DNA of 64,000 bases from Actinacidiphila acididurans (lineage in GTDB: Bacteria; Actinomycetota; Actinomycetes; Streptomycetales; Streptomycetaceae), in the NCBI RefSeq assembly GCF_016918855.1, contig NZ_JADKYB010000019.1:124001-188000 (forward strand), given 5' to 3'. Of this stretch, positions 16,409-24,717 are shown one piece after another. The notes beneath the pieces were generated by a model, which saw only the letters and a list, made by a program, of their open reading frames with translations, made no database searches and was not told the DNA's origin. The stretch's first letter is position 1. Every line of letters starts with the position of its first letter. A program made the translations under genes and the position numbers.

Positions 16409-17656
16409 ATGGCAGACGTGTTGGTGGTGGGGGCGGGGGCGGCGGGGCTTGCGTGTGCCGGGGACCTGGTGGCCGCGGGGTTGCGGGTCGGGGTGCTGGA
16501 GGCGGGGGACGCGGTGGGCGGGCGGATGCGCACCGATGTGAGGGACGGGTTCCGGCTCGACCGGGGGTTCCAGGTCGTCAACACGTCCTACCCGCAGGTG
16601 CGGGCCCGGCTGCGATTGCGCGAGCTGCGGCTGCGTCCGTTCACGCCGGGGGTGCTGGTGCACGGGCCGCGCGGCCGGCTGCGGGTGGCGGACCCGACCC
16701 GCCGGCCCCGGGACATCGCGGGCCTGGTCAGCGGGCGGCAGCGGGCCGGCCTGCGCGACCTCGTGGCGCTCGGGGTGCTCGGCGGCCGGGACCTGCTCGC
16801 GCCGCCGCGCCTGCTGACCCGCGGGCCGGACCGTACGACACGCACCGAGCTCGCGGCCGCCGGGATCTCGGAGGAGCTGGTCGAGACCTTCTTCCGGCCC
16901 TTCCTGTCCGGCGTCTTCCTGGAGGACGAGCTGGAGACGTCCAGCCGCTTCTTCCACCTGATCTGGCGTTCGATGCTGCGCGGCACGCTGTGTCTTCCCG
17001 CGGCGGGCGTGGCCGCCGTGCCCGAGCAGCTCGCCGCCGGCCTACCGCCGGGCACGGTCCGGCTCGGCACCCCGGTCGAACGGCTCACCGACGAAGGTGT
17101 GCTCCTCGCCGACGGCCGCGAGGAGCCGGCCGGCGCGGTCGTGGTCGCCACCGGCCCGGCCGCCGCCGGGCGCCTGCTGCCCGGGCTCGCCGTCCCGGCC
17201 GTCCGCGCGGTCACGACGTACTACCACGCGGCCCCCGCCTCACCGCTCGCCGAACCCACCCTGCTCACGGACAGCGCCCGTCGCGTCCTCAACACGGTCG
17301 TGCTCAGCGAGGTGAGCCGCACGTACGCGCCCGCCGGCCGCGCCCTGGTGGCCACCTCGGTCCTGGGCGCCTCCGATGTCCCCGGCGAACGCGCGGTACG
17401 CAACGTGCTGGCCGAGCTGTACGCCACCGACACCTCGGGCTGGGAGCCGCTGGCCCAGTACCGTGTCCCCGAAGCCCTCCCGGCGATGCCCCCGCCCTGG
17501 CCGCTGAGCCGCACCACCCGGTTCGCCCCCGGCCGCTACGTCTGCGGTGACCATCGCGCCACCGGGTCCCTCCAGGGCGCCCTCGCCTCCGGCGCCCGCG
17601 CCGCCCGCGAACTGCTCACCGACCTCGCGGACATGGCGGCGCCGCCCGTACGGTGA
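16409..17656 (+). CDS. FAD-dependent oxidoreductase, phytoene desaturase/amine oxidase-like
   Basis: A 415-residue flavoprotein. The N-terminal dinucleotide-binding motif is VVGAGAAGLACAGDL with the Glu of VLEAGDAVGGRMRT contacting the ribose. A central substrate domain runs to about residue 360 and the C-terminal FAD motif is CGDHRATGSLQGALASG. It most resembles the NAD(P)/FAD-dependent protoporphyrinogen/phytoene desaturase-like branch that oxidises C-C bonds of isoprenoids. The substrate is unknown; no carotenoid genes are adjacent. The next gene, an SRPBCC protein, starts 36 nt downstream but has its own -10 box. Confidence 0.87.
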   Translation: MADVLVVGAGAAGLACAGDLVAAGLRVGVLEAGDAVGGRMRTDVRDGFRLDRGFQVVNTSYPQVRARLRLRELRLRPFTPGVLVHGPRGRLRVADPTRRPRDIAGLVSGRQRAGLRDLVALGVLGGRDLLAPPRLLTRGPDRTTRTELAAAGISEELVETFFRPFLSGVFLEDELETSSRFFHLIWRSMLRGTLCLPAAGVAAVPEQLAAGLPPGTVRLGTPVERLTDEGVLLADGREEPAGAVVVATGPAAAGRLLPGLAVPAVRAVTTYYHAAPASPLAEPTLLTDSARRVLNTVVLSEVSRTYAPAGRALVATSVLGASDVPGERAVRNVLAELYATDTSGWEPLAQYRVPEALPAMPPPWPLSRTTRFAPGRYVCGDHRATGSLQGALASGARAARELLTDLADMAAPPVR

Positions 17657-17679
17657 GGCCCGCACGCCCGCACGCCGCC

Positions 17680-17685
17680 TACGCT
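17680..17685 (+). promoter_or_regulatory. Candidate -10 box of a leaderless gene
   Basis: TACGCT ends 7 nt before the GTG at 17693. Confidence 0.4.
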
Positions 17686-17692
17686 GGGCGTC

Positions 17693-18163
17693 GTGGCCCT
17701 GTTCGAGCTGTCGCGCACCGTCGCCCTCACCCCGGAGCGGGCCTGGGGACGGATGACCGACTGGCCGCGGCACTCGGCCATGCCGTTGACCCGGGTGGGG
17801 GTGAGGCCGGGTACGGGGGCCGGAGTGGGCGCCGTGGTCGTGGCCCGGACCGGAGTCGGACGGTTCGGGTTCGACGACCCGATGGAGATCGTCGTCTGGC
17901 GGCCGCCCGCGCCTGGGGTGCCAGGACTGTGCCGGCTGGAGAAGCGCGGGCGGGTCGTGCGCGGCTGGGCCGAACTGCACGTCCGGCCGGCCGGCCCGGC
18001 GGAAACGAGCGGCCCGGACGGTTCGTACGGCGTCGGTGGCAGCCTGGTGCGCTGGCGGGAGGACATCCGGTGCGCCGGGCTGCCGGCCGCGGCGAACTCC
18101 CTGCTGGCCGCGGCCGGCCGACCGCTGTTCGGCCGCGTGCTGGACGCCCTGCTGGCCGGCTGA
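17693..18163 (+). CDS. SRPBCC family protein (polyketide cyclase/START-like)
   Basis: A 156-residue small soluble protein with the SRPBCC pattern: FELSRTVALTPERAWGRMTDWPRHSAM is the typical first strand, helix and D-W motif, here cited in two parts (FELSRTVALTP and RMTDWPRHS), followed by antiparallel strands and a long C-terminal helix ending RPLFGRVLDALLAG. Such proteins bind hydrophobic ligands in a helix-grip cavity. The GTG start 7 nt after a TACGCT box suggests leaderless translation. It may act with the upstream FAD enzyme on a lipophilic substrate, which is inference from adjacency only. Confidence 0.75.
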   Translation: MALFELSRTVALTPERAWGRMTDWPRHSAMPLTRVGVRPGTGAGVGAVVVARTGVGRFGFDDPMEIVVWRPPAPGVPGLCRLEKRGRVVRGWAELHVRPAGPAETSGPDGSYGVGGSLVRWREDIRCAGLPAAANSLLAAAGRPLFGRVLDALLAG

Positions 18164-18487
18164 CCGCGCCCGGTCGGGACGCGACCCGCACGATCACGCG
18201 CTGAGCGGCGTCGTCCACGCGGCCGGCCGGCCGATCCCGCCCACGCCAACCATGCGGAGGCATCGCCGACGTTCCGCGGCAGCGACACTCGTTCCCGGAC
18301 CGGACCCGCAGATCGTGCTCGCCCGCATCCCATGCCACGCCCGGCACCTGCCAGCGCCCGCCAGCTCCTGTACGCCGGTCGTCGCCCTGGTCCCGTGGGC
18401 CGGGGCAGCCTGAGGATCAGCAGCCCGGACCGGCCACGCCACCCGTCGTCGACCCGGATGATCCGGGAACCTCCGGGGACCCGGGGC
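18164..18487. other. Intergenic, nothing recognised
   Basis: This 324-bp stretch between convergent genes shows no ORF with credible coding character on either strand and no strong hairpin. Confidence 0.5.
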
Positions 18488-19552
18488 TCAGGGGCGGATG
18501 GTGCTGGCGCGGACGATCAGGCGGGGTTCGATGACGACGCGCTCGTCGTCGCCGGTCTGGACGGTGGCCGCTTCGAGGCGGCTGACCAGGAGGCGGATGC
18601 TGGCCTGGCCGACGGCCGCGAAGTCCTGGCGGACGGTGGTCAGCGGGGGCGCGAAGAACTCCGCCTCGGGGATGTCGTCGAAGCCGGCTACGGCGACCTG
18701 CGCGGGTACGGACAGGCCGGCCTCGCGCAGGGCACGGGTCACGCCGAGGGCCATCTGGTCGTTGGCCACGAAGACGGCCGTGACCTCCGGACCCCGGCCC
18801 CGTACCCGGCCTGCGGCGGCCCGTCCGGCCAGTTCCTGCCCGGCCCGGTAGCCCGACAGCGGCGTCCAGTCCCCCACCAGCGGCTCGGGCACCTCCGCGC
18901 CCGCTTCCCGCAGGGCCGCCTGCCAGCCGGCGATGCGGGCCTCGGCCTCGAGCCAGCCGCCCGGGCCGGCCACGTGCCAGACCGTACGATGCCCCGCCGC
19001 GAGCAGGTGCTCGGTGACCAGTCGGCCGCCCAGCTCCTGGTCCACGGACACGCCGGGTATGGGCAGGGAGTGCCCGCCCTCGACCGTGACGACCGGGAAG
19101 GGCAGCCGCAGTTCGGCCAGCGCGGCGACCGCTGCCCGGTGCGGCACTATCACCACGATCCCTTCCACGCCCCACTCGCTGAGGTGGTCGATGGCCTCCT
19201 CCAGCGCCTTGGGAGTGAACTGGCGCAGGGTCACCGCCGAGACCAGGTAGCCCTCGTCCCGGGCGGCCTCCTCCAGCCCGAACAGGGTGCTGGCCGGGCC
19301 GAAGAGCGTCGGATTGCACGCCACCACACCGAGGGTCAGGGTCCGCCTGGTCACCAGCGCCCGGGCCGAGGAATTGCGCCGATATCCCAGCTCCTCGATC
19401 GCCCGCAAGACCTCCGCCCGCGTGGAGTCCCGCACGTTCGGGTGATGACTGAGCACCCGCGACACCGTCTGGTGCGACACCCCGGCCCGCTGCGCGACAT
19501 CCGCCATCGTGGGCGCCCGGCGCACTCCCGTGCTCTCGGGGGTCTGGGACAT
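18488..19552 (-). CDS. LacI family transcriptional regulator
   Basis: A 354-residue repressor with the LacI helix-turn-helix at its N-terminus (TMADVAQRAGVSHQTVSRVL), hinge helix NSSARALV and a periplasmic-binding-like sugar domain (LGVVACNPTL through VAGFDDIPEAEFFAPPLTTV). An ATG at 19579 is in frame, but it lies within the -10 of a clear promoter (TTGACG, 17 nt, TAACGA), so the mRNA could not include it; the ATG at 19552 with GGAG just upstream is the better start. The effector is probably a carbohydrate. The regulon is unknown; a CebR-like box sits 110 bp upstream of the promoter. Confidence 0.88.
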   Translation of the reverse strand: MSQTPESTGVRRAPTMADVAQRAGVSHQTVSRVLSHHPNVRDSTRAEVLRAIEELGYRRNSSARALVTRRTLTLGVVACNPTLFGPASTLFGLEEAARDEGYLVSAVTLRQFTPKALEEAIDHLSEWGVEGIVVIVPHRAAVAALAELRLPFPVVTVEGGHSLPIPGVSVDQELGGRLVTEHLLAAGHRTVWHVAGPGGWLEAEARIAGWQAALREAGAEVPEPLVGDWTPLSGYRAGQELAGRAAAGRVRGRGPEVTAVFVANDQMALGVTRALREAGLSVPAQVAVAGFDDIPEAEFFAPPLTTVRQDFAAVGQASIRLLVSRLEAATVQTGDDERVVIEPRLIVRASTIRP

Positions 19553-19578
19553 GACTCTCCGTTCCGTGGGGAGTGCCA

Positions 19579-19607
19579 TCGTTAGCGTTCACAGCCAGGT
19601 CCGTCAA
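19579..19607 (-). promoter_or_regulatory. Promoter of the LacI gene
   Basis: Minus strand TTGACG (19602-19607), 17 nt, TAACGA (19579-19584). Near-consensus spacing. Confidence 0.65.
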
Positions 19608-19718
19608 GTCCGGTCCGTCCCGGGTGATCGGCGCCGGTCACGCTGGGTGGTTCCGCCGACTCGGGTGCGCCGGGCCGGAGTCGGGGACGGACAGCCGGAC
19701 GGCAGGCGCGCCCTCGTA

Positions 19719-19732
19719 TGTGAGCGCTCCCA
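19719..19732. promoter_or_regulatory. CebR/LacI-type operator-like palindrome
   Basis: TGTGAGCGCTCCCA differs by one base from the known Streptomyces CebR box TGGGAGCGCTCCCA. It lies between the two lacI genes, about 110 bp upstream of the promoter for the gene at 18488-19552. Confidence 0.5.
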
Positions 19733-19769
19733 CACTCCCGGAGAGGCAACCTTCCACCCCGGATTTCCC

Positions 19770-20825
19770 TCAGCCCTCTCCCGGCAGCGGGTCCGGTTCG
19801 TGCCAGGGCCGGCAGCTGCGGCGGATCACGAACTCGTACGGCAGGACGCGCGGCCGGCCCGGAGCCGGCTGGTCCGGGGCGGAGACCAGGCGGGCGGCCT
19901 CCACGCCCATCCGGCGAGCGGGCTGGGCGACGACGGTGACCGGGGGCGTGACCAGCCCGGCCCAGGGCACGTCGTCGAACATGACCAGGGAGATGTCGTC
20001 GGGGACGGTCATGCCGCTGTCCCGGACGGCGGCCAGCGCGGCCTCGCCGAGCACGTTGTTGGTGGCGAACAGCGCGGTGGGCGCGGGGCGGCCGTGGATG
20101 AGCCGCAGCGCGCTGGCGTACGCGGTGTCGCGGGTGAACCGGGTGCGGACCACCAGGCTTTCGTGCACCTGCGCCCCGGCGTCGTGGTGGGCGGCGCGGA
20201 AGCCTTCCTCGCGCTGCTGTCCGCTGGTGAGGGCCTGCGGGCCGCCGAGGTAGCCGATGCGGCGGTGGCCGAGGGCGAGCAGGTACTCGGTGGCGGCGCG
20301 GCTGCCGCCGATGTTGTCCACCATGAGGGTGGGCACGTCGAAGGACTCCACGATCCGGTCGACGAACACCATGTTGACGCCGAGCCGCCGGGCGCCCTGC
20401 CAGACGTCGGTGTTGTGGCCGGTGGGGAAGGCTATGACACCGTCCACCCGCTGCTGGAGCAGCACTTCGGCGTATTCGCGCTCGGTCGCCGGGTCCTCGC
20501 CGCTGGCGCAGACGATGACGTGCTTGCCCAGGGCCTTGGCCGCGGACAGCACGCCCTCGGCGAACTCGCCGTAGAAGTTGTTGGCGATGTCGGCGACGAT
20601 CAGGCCGATGTTGTTGGTGCGCTGGAGCTTCAGGCCGCGGCCCAGGGCGCTGGGGCGGAAGTCCATCGCGCGGACGGCGGCCAGCACGCGCTCCCGGGTG
20701 GCCGTGCTGACCTGCCCCTTGCCGCTGAGCACGCGCGAGACGGTGCCCACGCCCACCCCGGCCGCCTCGGCCACGTCCTTCATGGTGCTGGCCCTGCCGC
20801 CACCGGTCCGTCCGGTCTCCACCAC
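19770..20825 (-). CDS. LacI family transcriptional regulator
   Basis: A 351-residue LacI-type repressor: helix-turn-helix TMKDVAEAAGVGVGTVSRVL at residues 14-33, hinge region PSALGRGLKLQRT, then the ligand domain with IGLIVADIANNFYGEFAEGV and ending FDDVPWAGLVTPPVTVVAQP. The GTG start has SD GGAGGGG 7-8 nt upstream. It is only distantly similar to the neighbouring LacI protein (shared family motifs, different ligand domain), so this is not a recent duplication. The two are transcribed in the same direction with 217 bp between. No sugar genes are adjacent; target unknown. Confidence 0.88.
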   Translation of the reverse strand: MVETGRTGGGRASTMKDVAEAAGVGVGTVSRVLSGKGQVSTATRERVLAAVRAMDFRPSALGRGLKLQRTNNIGLIVADIANNFYGEFAEGVLSAAKALGKHVIVCASGEDPATEREYAEVLLQQRVDGVIAFPTGHNTDVWQGARRLGVNMVFVDRIVESFDVPTLMVDNIGGSRAATEYLLALGHRRIGYLGGPQALTSGQQREEGFRAAHHDAGAQVHESLVVRTRFTRDTAYASALRLIHGRPAPTALFATNNVLGEAALAAVRDSGMTVPDDISLVMFDDVPWAGLVTPPVTVVAQPARRMGVEAARLVSAPDQPAPGRPRVLPYEFVIRRSCRPWHEPDPLPGEG

Positions 20826-21027
20826 GCCGGCGCCCCTCCGATCCGCTCACGCAACTGTCCCCCGGCCGTACCCGGTACGACACCGGGCGCACACCGTCCC
20901 CCGCAAGAGGGATACACCAGGAGGAGCCGGATCGGCGCGGACACCCCGAGCGCCGCCGAACAATCCGGACAGGGAGCGGACAGGGAACGGACAGGGTGTG
21001 CGGACCCGGTACGGGCAGGCGGCCGAG

Positions 21028-21070
21028 GGTGTGCCGCCCGCCCGGCTCCCGGCCGGGCGGGCGGCACACC
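21028..21070 (-). terminator. Strong terminator downstream of ftsH
   Basis: Perfect 18-bp inverted repeat beginning GGTGTGCCGCCC with a 7-nt loop, 63 nt after the ftsH stop. The rest of the 307-bp gap (20826-21132) shows no gene. Confidence 0.8.
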
Positions 21071-21132
21071 CCTTCGGTCCCTTCGGCCCTTTCGGCCCAC
21101 CGGTCCGCGCGGGGTCCGCGCCCCGCGCCCGG

Positions 21133-23145
21133 TCAGGCGGTGTGCGGCGCGCTTTCCGTACCGGAGCGGGCCGCCTCCTTGGCCGGCGCGGTGAGCGGGA
21201 CCGCCGGGGCCGGGGCGGTGGTGTCGTCGACCGGCGGGTGGGGGATGCCGGCTATCTCGTAGACCGCGGTCTCCTCCAGGGTCTCGGCCTCCAGCAGCGC
21301 GCCGGCCAGGGCGTCGAGCCGGGAGCGGTGCTCGGCCAGCAGCGCCTTGGCCCGGTCGTAGCACTCGTCCACGATCCGGCGGATCTCGGCGTCCACGATG
21401 TCGAGGGTCGCGGGCGCGGCGGACAGCCCGTACGCCTGCTGGGCGTCGTTCGGGATCGCGCTGAGCCGGCCCACCCGCTCGCTCATGCCCCAGCGGCCGA
21501 CCATGCCGCGGGCGATGTTGGTGACCTGCTCCAGGTCGTTCTCCGCGCCGGTGGTGATGACGCCGAACACGACCTCCTCGGCCGCCATGCCGCCCAGCGC
21601 GCCGATGATCCGGCCGCGCAGATATTCCTCGGTGTACGCGTAGCGGTCCGCGTCCGGGGTGGACAGGGTGACGCCGAGCGCGCGGCCGCGCGGGATGATG
21701 GTGATCTTGCGGACCGGGTCGGCGCCGGGCTGGAGCATGCCCAGCAGGGCGTGCCCGGACTCGTGGTACGCGGTGCGCCGGCGCTCCTCCTCCGGCATGA
21801 CCAGCGGGCGCTCGGTGCCCAGCTGGATGCGTTCCAGGGCGTCGGACAGCTCCGCCTGGCCCACCACGGGCTTGTCCCGCTTGACCGCGAGCAGGGCCGC
21901 CTCATTGGCGAGGTTGGCCAGTTCGGCGCCGGTCATGCCGGGGGTGGAGCGGGCGATCCGGTCGAGGTCGGCGTCGTCGGCCAGCGGGATGTTCCGGGTG
22001 TGGATGCGCAGGATCGACTCCCGGCCGGTGCGGTCGGGCGGGCTGACGTTGACCGTGCGGTCGAAGCGCCCGGGGCGGGTCAGCGCGGGGTCCAGGATGT
22101 CGGCGCGGTTGGTGGCGGCGATGACCACCACGCCTTCGGCGCCGGAGAAGCCGTCCATCTCGGTGAGGATCTGGTTGAGGGTCTGCTCGCGCTCGTCGTG
22201 GCCGCCGAGCCCTCCGTTGCCGCGCATCCGGCCGATGGTGTCGATCTCGTCGATGAAGATGATCGAGGGGGCGACCTTGCGTGCCTCGGCGAACAGCTCC
22301 CGCACCCGGCTCGCGCCCACGCCGACGATCATCTCGATGAACTCCGAGGCCGACGCCGAGAAGAAGGGTACGTCCGCCTCGCCGGCCACCGCGCGGGCCA
22401 GCAGCGTCTTGCCGGTGCCGGGCGGGCCGGCCAGCAGGACGCCGCGGGGCAGCCGCGCGCCCACCGCCCGGTACACCTCGGGCCGCTTGAGGAAGTCCAC
22501 CACCTCGCTGAGTTCGGCCTCGACCTCGTCGATGCCCGCCACGTCCTCGAAGGTGGTCCGCTTGCCGTCCTCCACGGTGACCGGCTTCGGCGGCGCCTTG
22601 CGGCCGATGCCGCCCAGTCCCCCGCCGCCGATCGCCGAGCCCAGCCGCCGGGCCAGCAGCGTCCACAGCACCACGATGATCGCGACCGGGGCGAGGGAGA
22701 CCAGCAGGTTGTAGAGGAACCCGTGCTCGGTGACCACCGGTTCGGCGGTGACCGTCACGTCGTTCTTCGCCAGGGTCTGCCACAGCTTGTCGTCGGCGAA
22801 CACCGGGCGCTGGGTCTTGAAGCGGGTGTACGTGCCCGAGCCGTCGGAGTTCTTGCCCTCCTTGCGCAGCACGCCCTCGATGGCGTCGCCCTTGGAGTAG
22901 ACGGTCTTCACGTTGTTCGCGGTGAGCTGCTTGTCGAACTCGCTGTAGGAGACGGTACGGATGCCCGAGCCGCCGAACATCAGCAGGCCGAGGTTGCTCA
23001 GCAGGTAGACGACGAGGACGGTCAGGATCAGCGAGCGCCAGGCGTGGATGCCGCGTCTGGGCCGTTGCGGCGGCCCGGACGGCGGCGCGCCCTCCGAGCG
23101 CCAGGGGTCCTGGGGACTGCGGCGCGGTGGCATCGGATTGGTCAT
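21133..23145 (-). CDS. ftsH: FtsH-family AAA+ membrane zinc metalloprotease, paralogue with altered pore loop
   Basis: A 670-residue membrane protease. Two membrane helices (about 38-57 and 143-165) flank a small extracytoplasmic domain. The AAA domain has Walker A GPPGTGKT (240-247), Walker B IIFIDEID (295-302) and the second region of homology ATNRADILDPALTRPGRFDR. The zinc site HESGH is at 461-465. The pore-loop motif, usually MFVGVGA, reads MIVGVGA here (272-278), replacing the substrate-gripping Phe by Ile. FtsH proteins unfold and degrade membrane and regulatory proteins using ATP. It lies 123 bp downstream of the caspase-DnaJ gene in the same direction. SD GAGGGA supports the ATG at 23145. 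Confidence 0.92.
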   Translation of the reverse strand: MTNPMPPRRSPQDPWRSEGAPPSGPPQRPRRGIHAWRSLILTVLVVYLLSNLGLLMFGGSGIRTVSYSEFDKQLTANNVKTVYSKGDAIEGVLRKEGKNSDGSGTYTRFKTQRPVFADDKLWQTLAKNDVTVTAEPVVTEHGFLYNLLVSLAPVAIIVVLWTLLARRLGSAIGGGGLGGIGRKAPPKPVTVEDGKRTTFEDVAGIDEVEAELSEVVDFLKRPEVYRAVGARLPRGVLLAGPPGTGKTLLARAVAGEADVPFFSASASEFIEMIVGVGASRVRELFAEARKVAPSIIFIDEIDTIGRMRGNGGLGGHDEREQTLNQILTEMDGFSGAEGVVVIAATNRADILDPALTRPGRFDRTVNVSPPDRTGRESILRIHTRNIPLADDADLDRIARSTPGMTGAELANLANEAALLAVKRDKPVVGQAELSDALERIQLGTERPLVMPEEERRRTAYHESGHALLGMLQPGADPVRKITIIPRGRALGVTLSTPDADRYAYTEEYLRGRIIGALGGMAAEEVVFGVITTGAENDLEQVTNIARGMVGRWGMSERVGRLSAIPNDAQQAYGLSAAPATLDIVDAEIRRIVDECYDRAKALLAEHRSRLDALAGALLEAETLEETAVYEIAGIPHPPVDDTTAPAPAVPLTAPAKEAARSGTESAPHTA

Positions 23146-23195
23146 GGGTCTTCCCTCGGCCGATGTGCGGTGCTCCGGCCCACCGCACGACCCGA

Positions 23196-23210
23196 GTCAC
23201 AATAGGTGAC
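23196..23210. promoter_or_regulatory. Inverted repeat upstream of ftsH
   Basis: GTCAC-AATAG-GTGAC, 51 nt upstream of the ftsH start. It could be an operator or a small mRNA hairpin. No convincing promoter was found in the 123-bp gap, so ftsH may also be read through from the caspase gene. Confidence 0.35.
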
Positions 23211-23268
23211 CGCAAGGCCATGGCCGTAGGCCGTGGGTCACCCCCGTCCGGCGGGAGCCCGGCTGCGC

Positions 23269-24717
23269 TCAGGGCGTCGGTTCGACCCGCACCAGGAGGT
23301 CGCCCCGCTCCCGCTCCCAGAGCCGGCGGGCGCCCAGGCCGCGCAACCGCAGCAGCTTGGCGGGGTCGTGGCCGGGGGCGACGCGGATGTTCCTGGGGCC
23401 GTCGAAGGTCTCCACCGTGACGGTGCCGCCCTTCTCGGCGACGCGGCGGGGGATGCGCTCGACGACCACGAAGTCGTCGCCCCGCCGGGTGTAGCGCGGG
23501 TCGGGGAGCTCGACGATCTCCACGTACAGGTCGGCCGCGGGCCCGCCGCCCGGCCCGATCTCGCCCTCCCCCGCCAGCCGGATACGCGTGCTGTTGTCGA
23601 CACCGGGCGGGATCCTGACCGTCAGGGTGCGGCGGGCGGGAACCCGGGCGTGGCCCTCGCAGACGGGGCACGGGGCGCGGAAGACCGTGCCGGTGCCGTC
23701 GCACGGCCGGCAGGTCCCGCCGTCGCGGACGATCCCGGCGCCGTGGCACGCGGCGCAGGCGATCTCGGGTGAATCCCCCACGCGGCCGGTGCGCCGGCAC
23801 GGGTCGCACGGCACCGCGGTGTCCACCACGACCTCCTTGTCGACGCCGAACGTCACCTCGCGCAGGGTGAGTTCGAGCGGGATCAGCGCGTCCTTGCCGC
23901 GCCGGGCCCGGGTCGGCCACGGCGGCTCGGCGGGCGGCGGCTCCGGTGGCGGTCCGGGTGGCGGCTGCGGGGCGGGCCGCGGCGGCACCCGGGCGATCAC
24001 CACCTGGTACTCCACGTCCGCCCACATCCTCGGGGTCTGCCGGGCCCCACTGCGGCGCACCTCCTCGTACACGTAGTCGTACAGTTCGGTGACGGTGATC
24101 CGCCCGTCCCGGTTGAGGTCGGCGGCGCCGCCGCGCAGTCCGCTGACCAGCGCACCGGTGAAGCGCGACAGTTGCGGGTCCAGCGACTCCAGGCGATCGC
24201 CCTCCCACGCGTATTCGGTCCGGTTGGTCGCGGTCAGCACCACCCGGCCGTGGCCGGCGAGTTCCTCGCGTACGTGCACGCTGCCGTCGCCCTTGGCGCC
24301 GGCCAGGAAGGCGCCGCTGTAGCAGCAGTCGAGCAGCACCACGATGCTGCGGGCCCGGCAGCGTTCCATCTGCGCCTGCACGAAGGCGGCGGATACGGCG
24401 GTGGAGGCGGGCAGGTCCTTGTCGGTGTCCTCGGTCGCGAAGTACAGCCGGCCGTCGTCGTCCTTGATCCCGTGGCAGGACAGGTGCAGCAGCAGCGTGT
24501 CGTCCCGGCCGCGGCCCCGGAAGAACTCTTCCAGGGCCCGGGTGACCTGGTACGACGGCGCGTCGGTGACGGTCCGCACGCGGAAGCCGCCGATGGCCGG
24601 GTCGCCGAGCACGGCCGCGAGGCCGTCCACGTCCTGCACCGGTGAGCGCAGGGTGCGCAGCGCCGGGCTGTCGTACCTGCCCGTGGCGATGAGCAGGGCG
24701 TCGCGTTCGCCGGTCAA
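23269..24717 (-). CDS. Caspase-like protease fused to EF-hand-like loop and DnaJ-type zinc-finger/C-terminal domain
   Basis: A 482-residue multidomain protein. Residues 5-240 form a C14 caspase domain: catalytic His82 in LHLSCHGIKDDDG and Cys132 in VLLDCCYSGAF. DLNRDGRITVTE (200-211) fits a 12-residue EF-hand loop and may bind calcium. A Pro-rich linker (244-267) leads to a DnaJ-like part: four CxxC pairs (304/307, 321/324, 336/339, 350/353) forming the zinc-finger domain, then a DnaJ C-terminal substrate-binding domain (362-482). There is no J domain, so Hsp70 stimulation is unlikely. TTG start overlaps the EACC1 stop (TTGA), with SD GGAGG. It is the likely effector of a conflict or cell-death system. 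Confidence 0.88.
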   Translation of the reverse strand: MTGERDALLIATGRYDSPALRTLRSPVQDVDGLAAVLGDPAIGGFRVRTVTDAPSYQVTRALEEFFRGRGRDDTLLLHLSCHGIKDDDGRLYFATEDTDKDLPASTAVSAAFVQAQMERCRARSIVVLLDCCYSGAFLAGAKGDGSVHVREELAGHGRVVLTATNRTEYAWEGDRLESLDPQLSRFTGALVSGLRGGAADLNRDGRITVTELYDYVYEEVRRSGARQTPRMWADVEYQVVIARVPPRPAPQPPPGPPPEPPPAEPPWPTRARRGKDALIPLELTLREVTFGVDKEVVVDTAVPCDPCRRTGRVGDSPEIACAACHGAGIVRDGGTCRPCDGTGTVFRAPCPVCEGHARVPARRTLTVRIPPGVDNSTRIRLAGEGEIGPGGGPAADLYVEIVELPDPRYTRRGDDFVVVERIPRRVAEKGGTVTVETFDGPRNIRVAPGHDPAKLLRLRGLGARRLWERERGDLLVRVEPTP

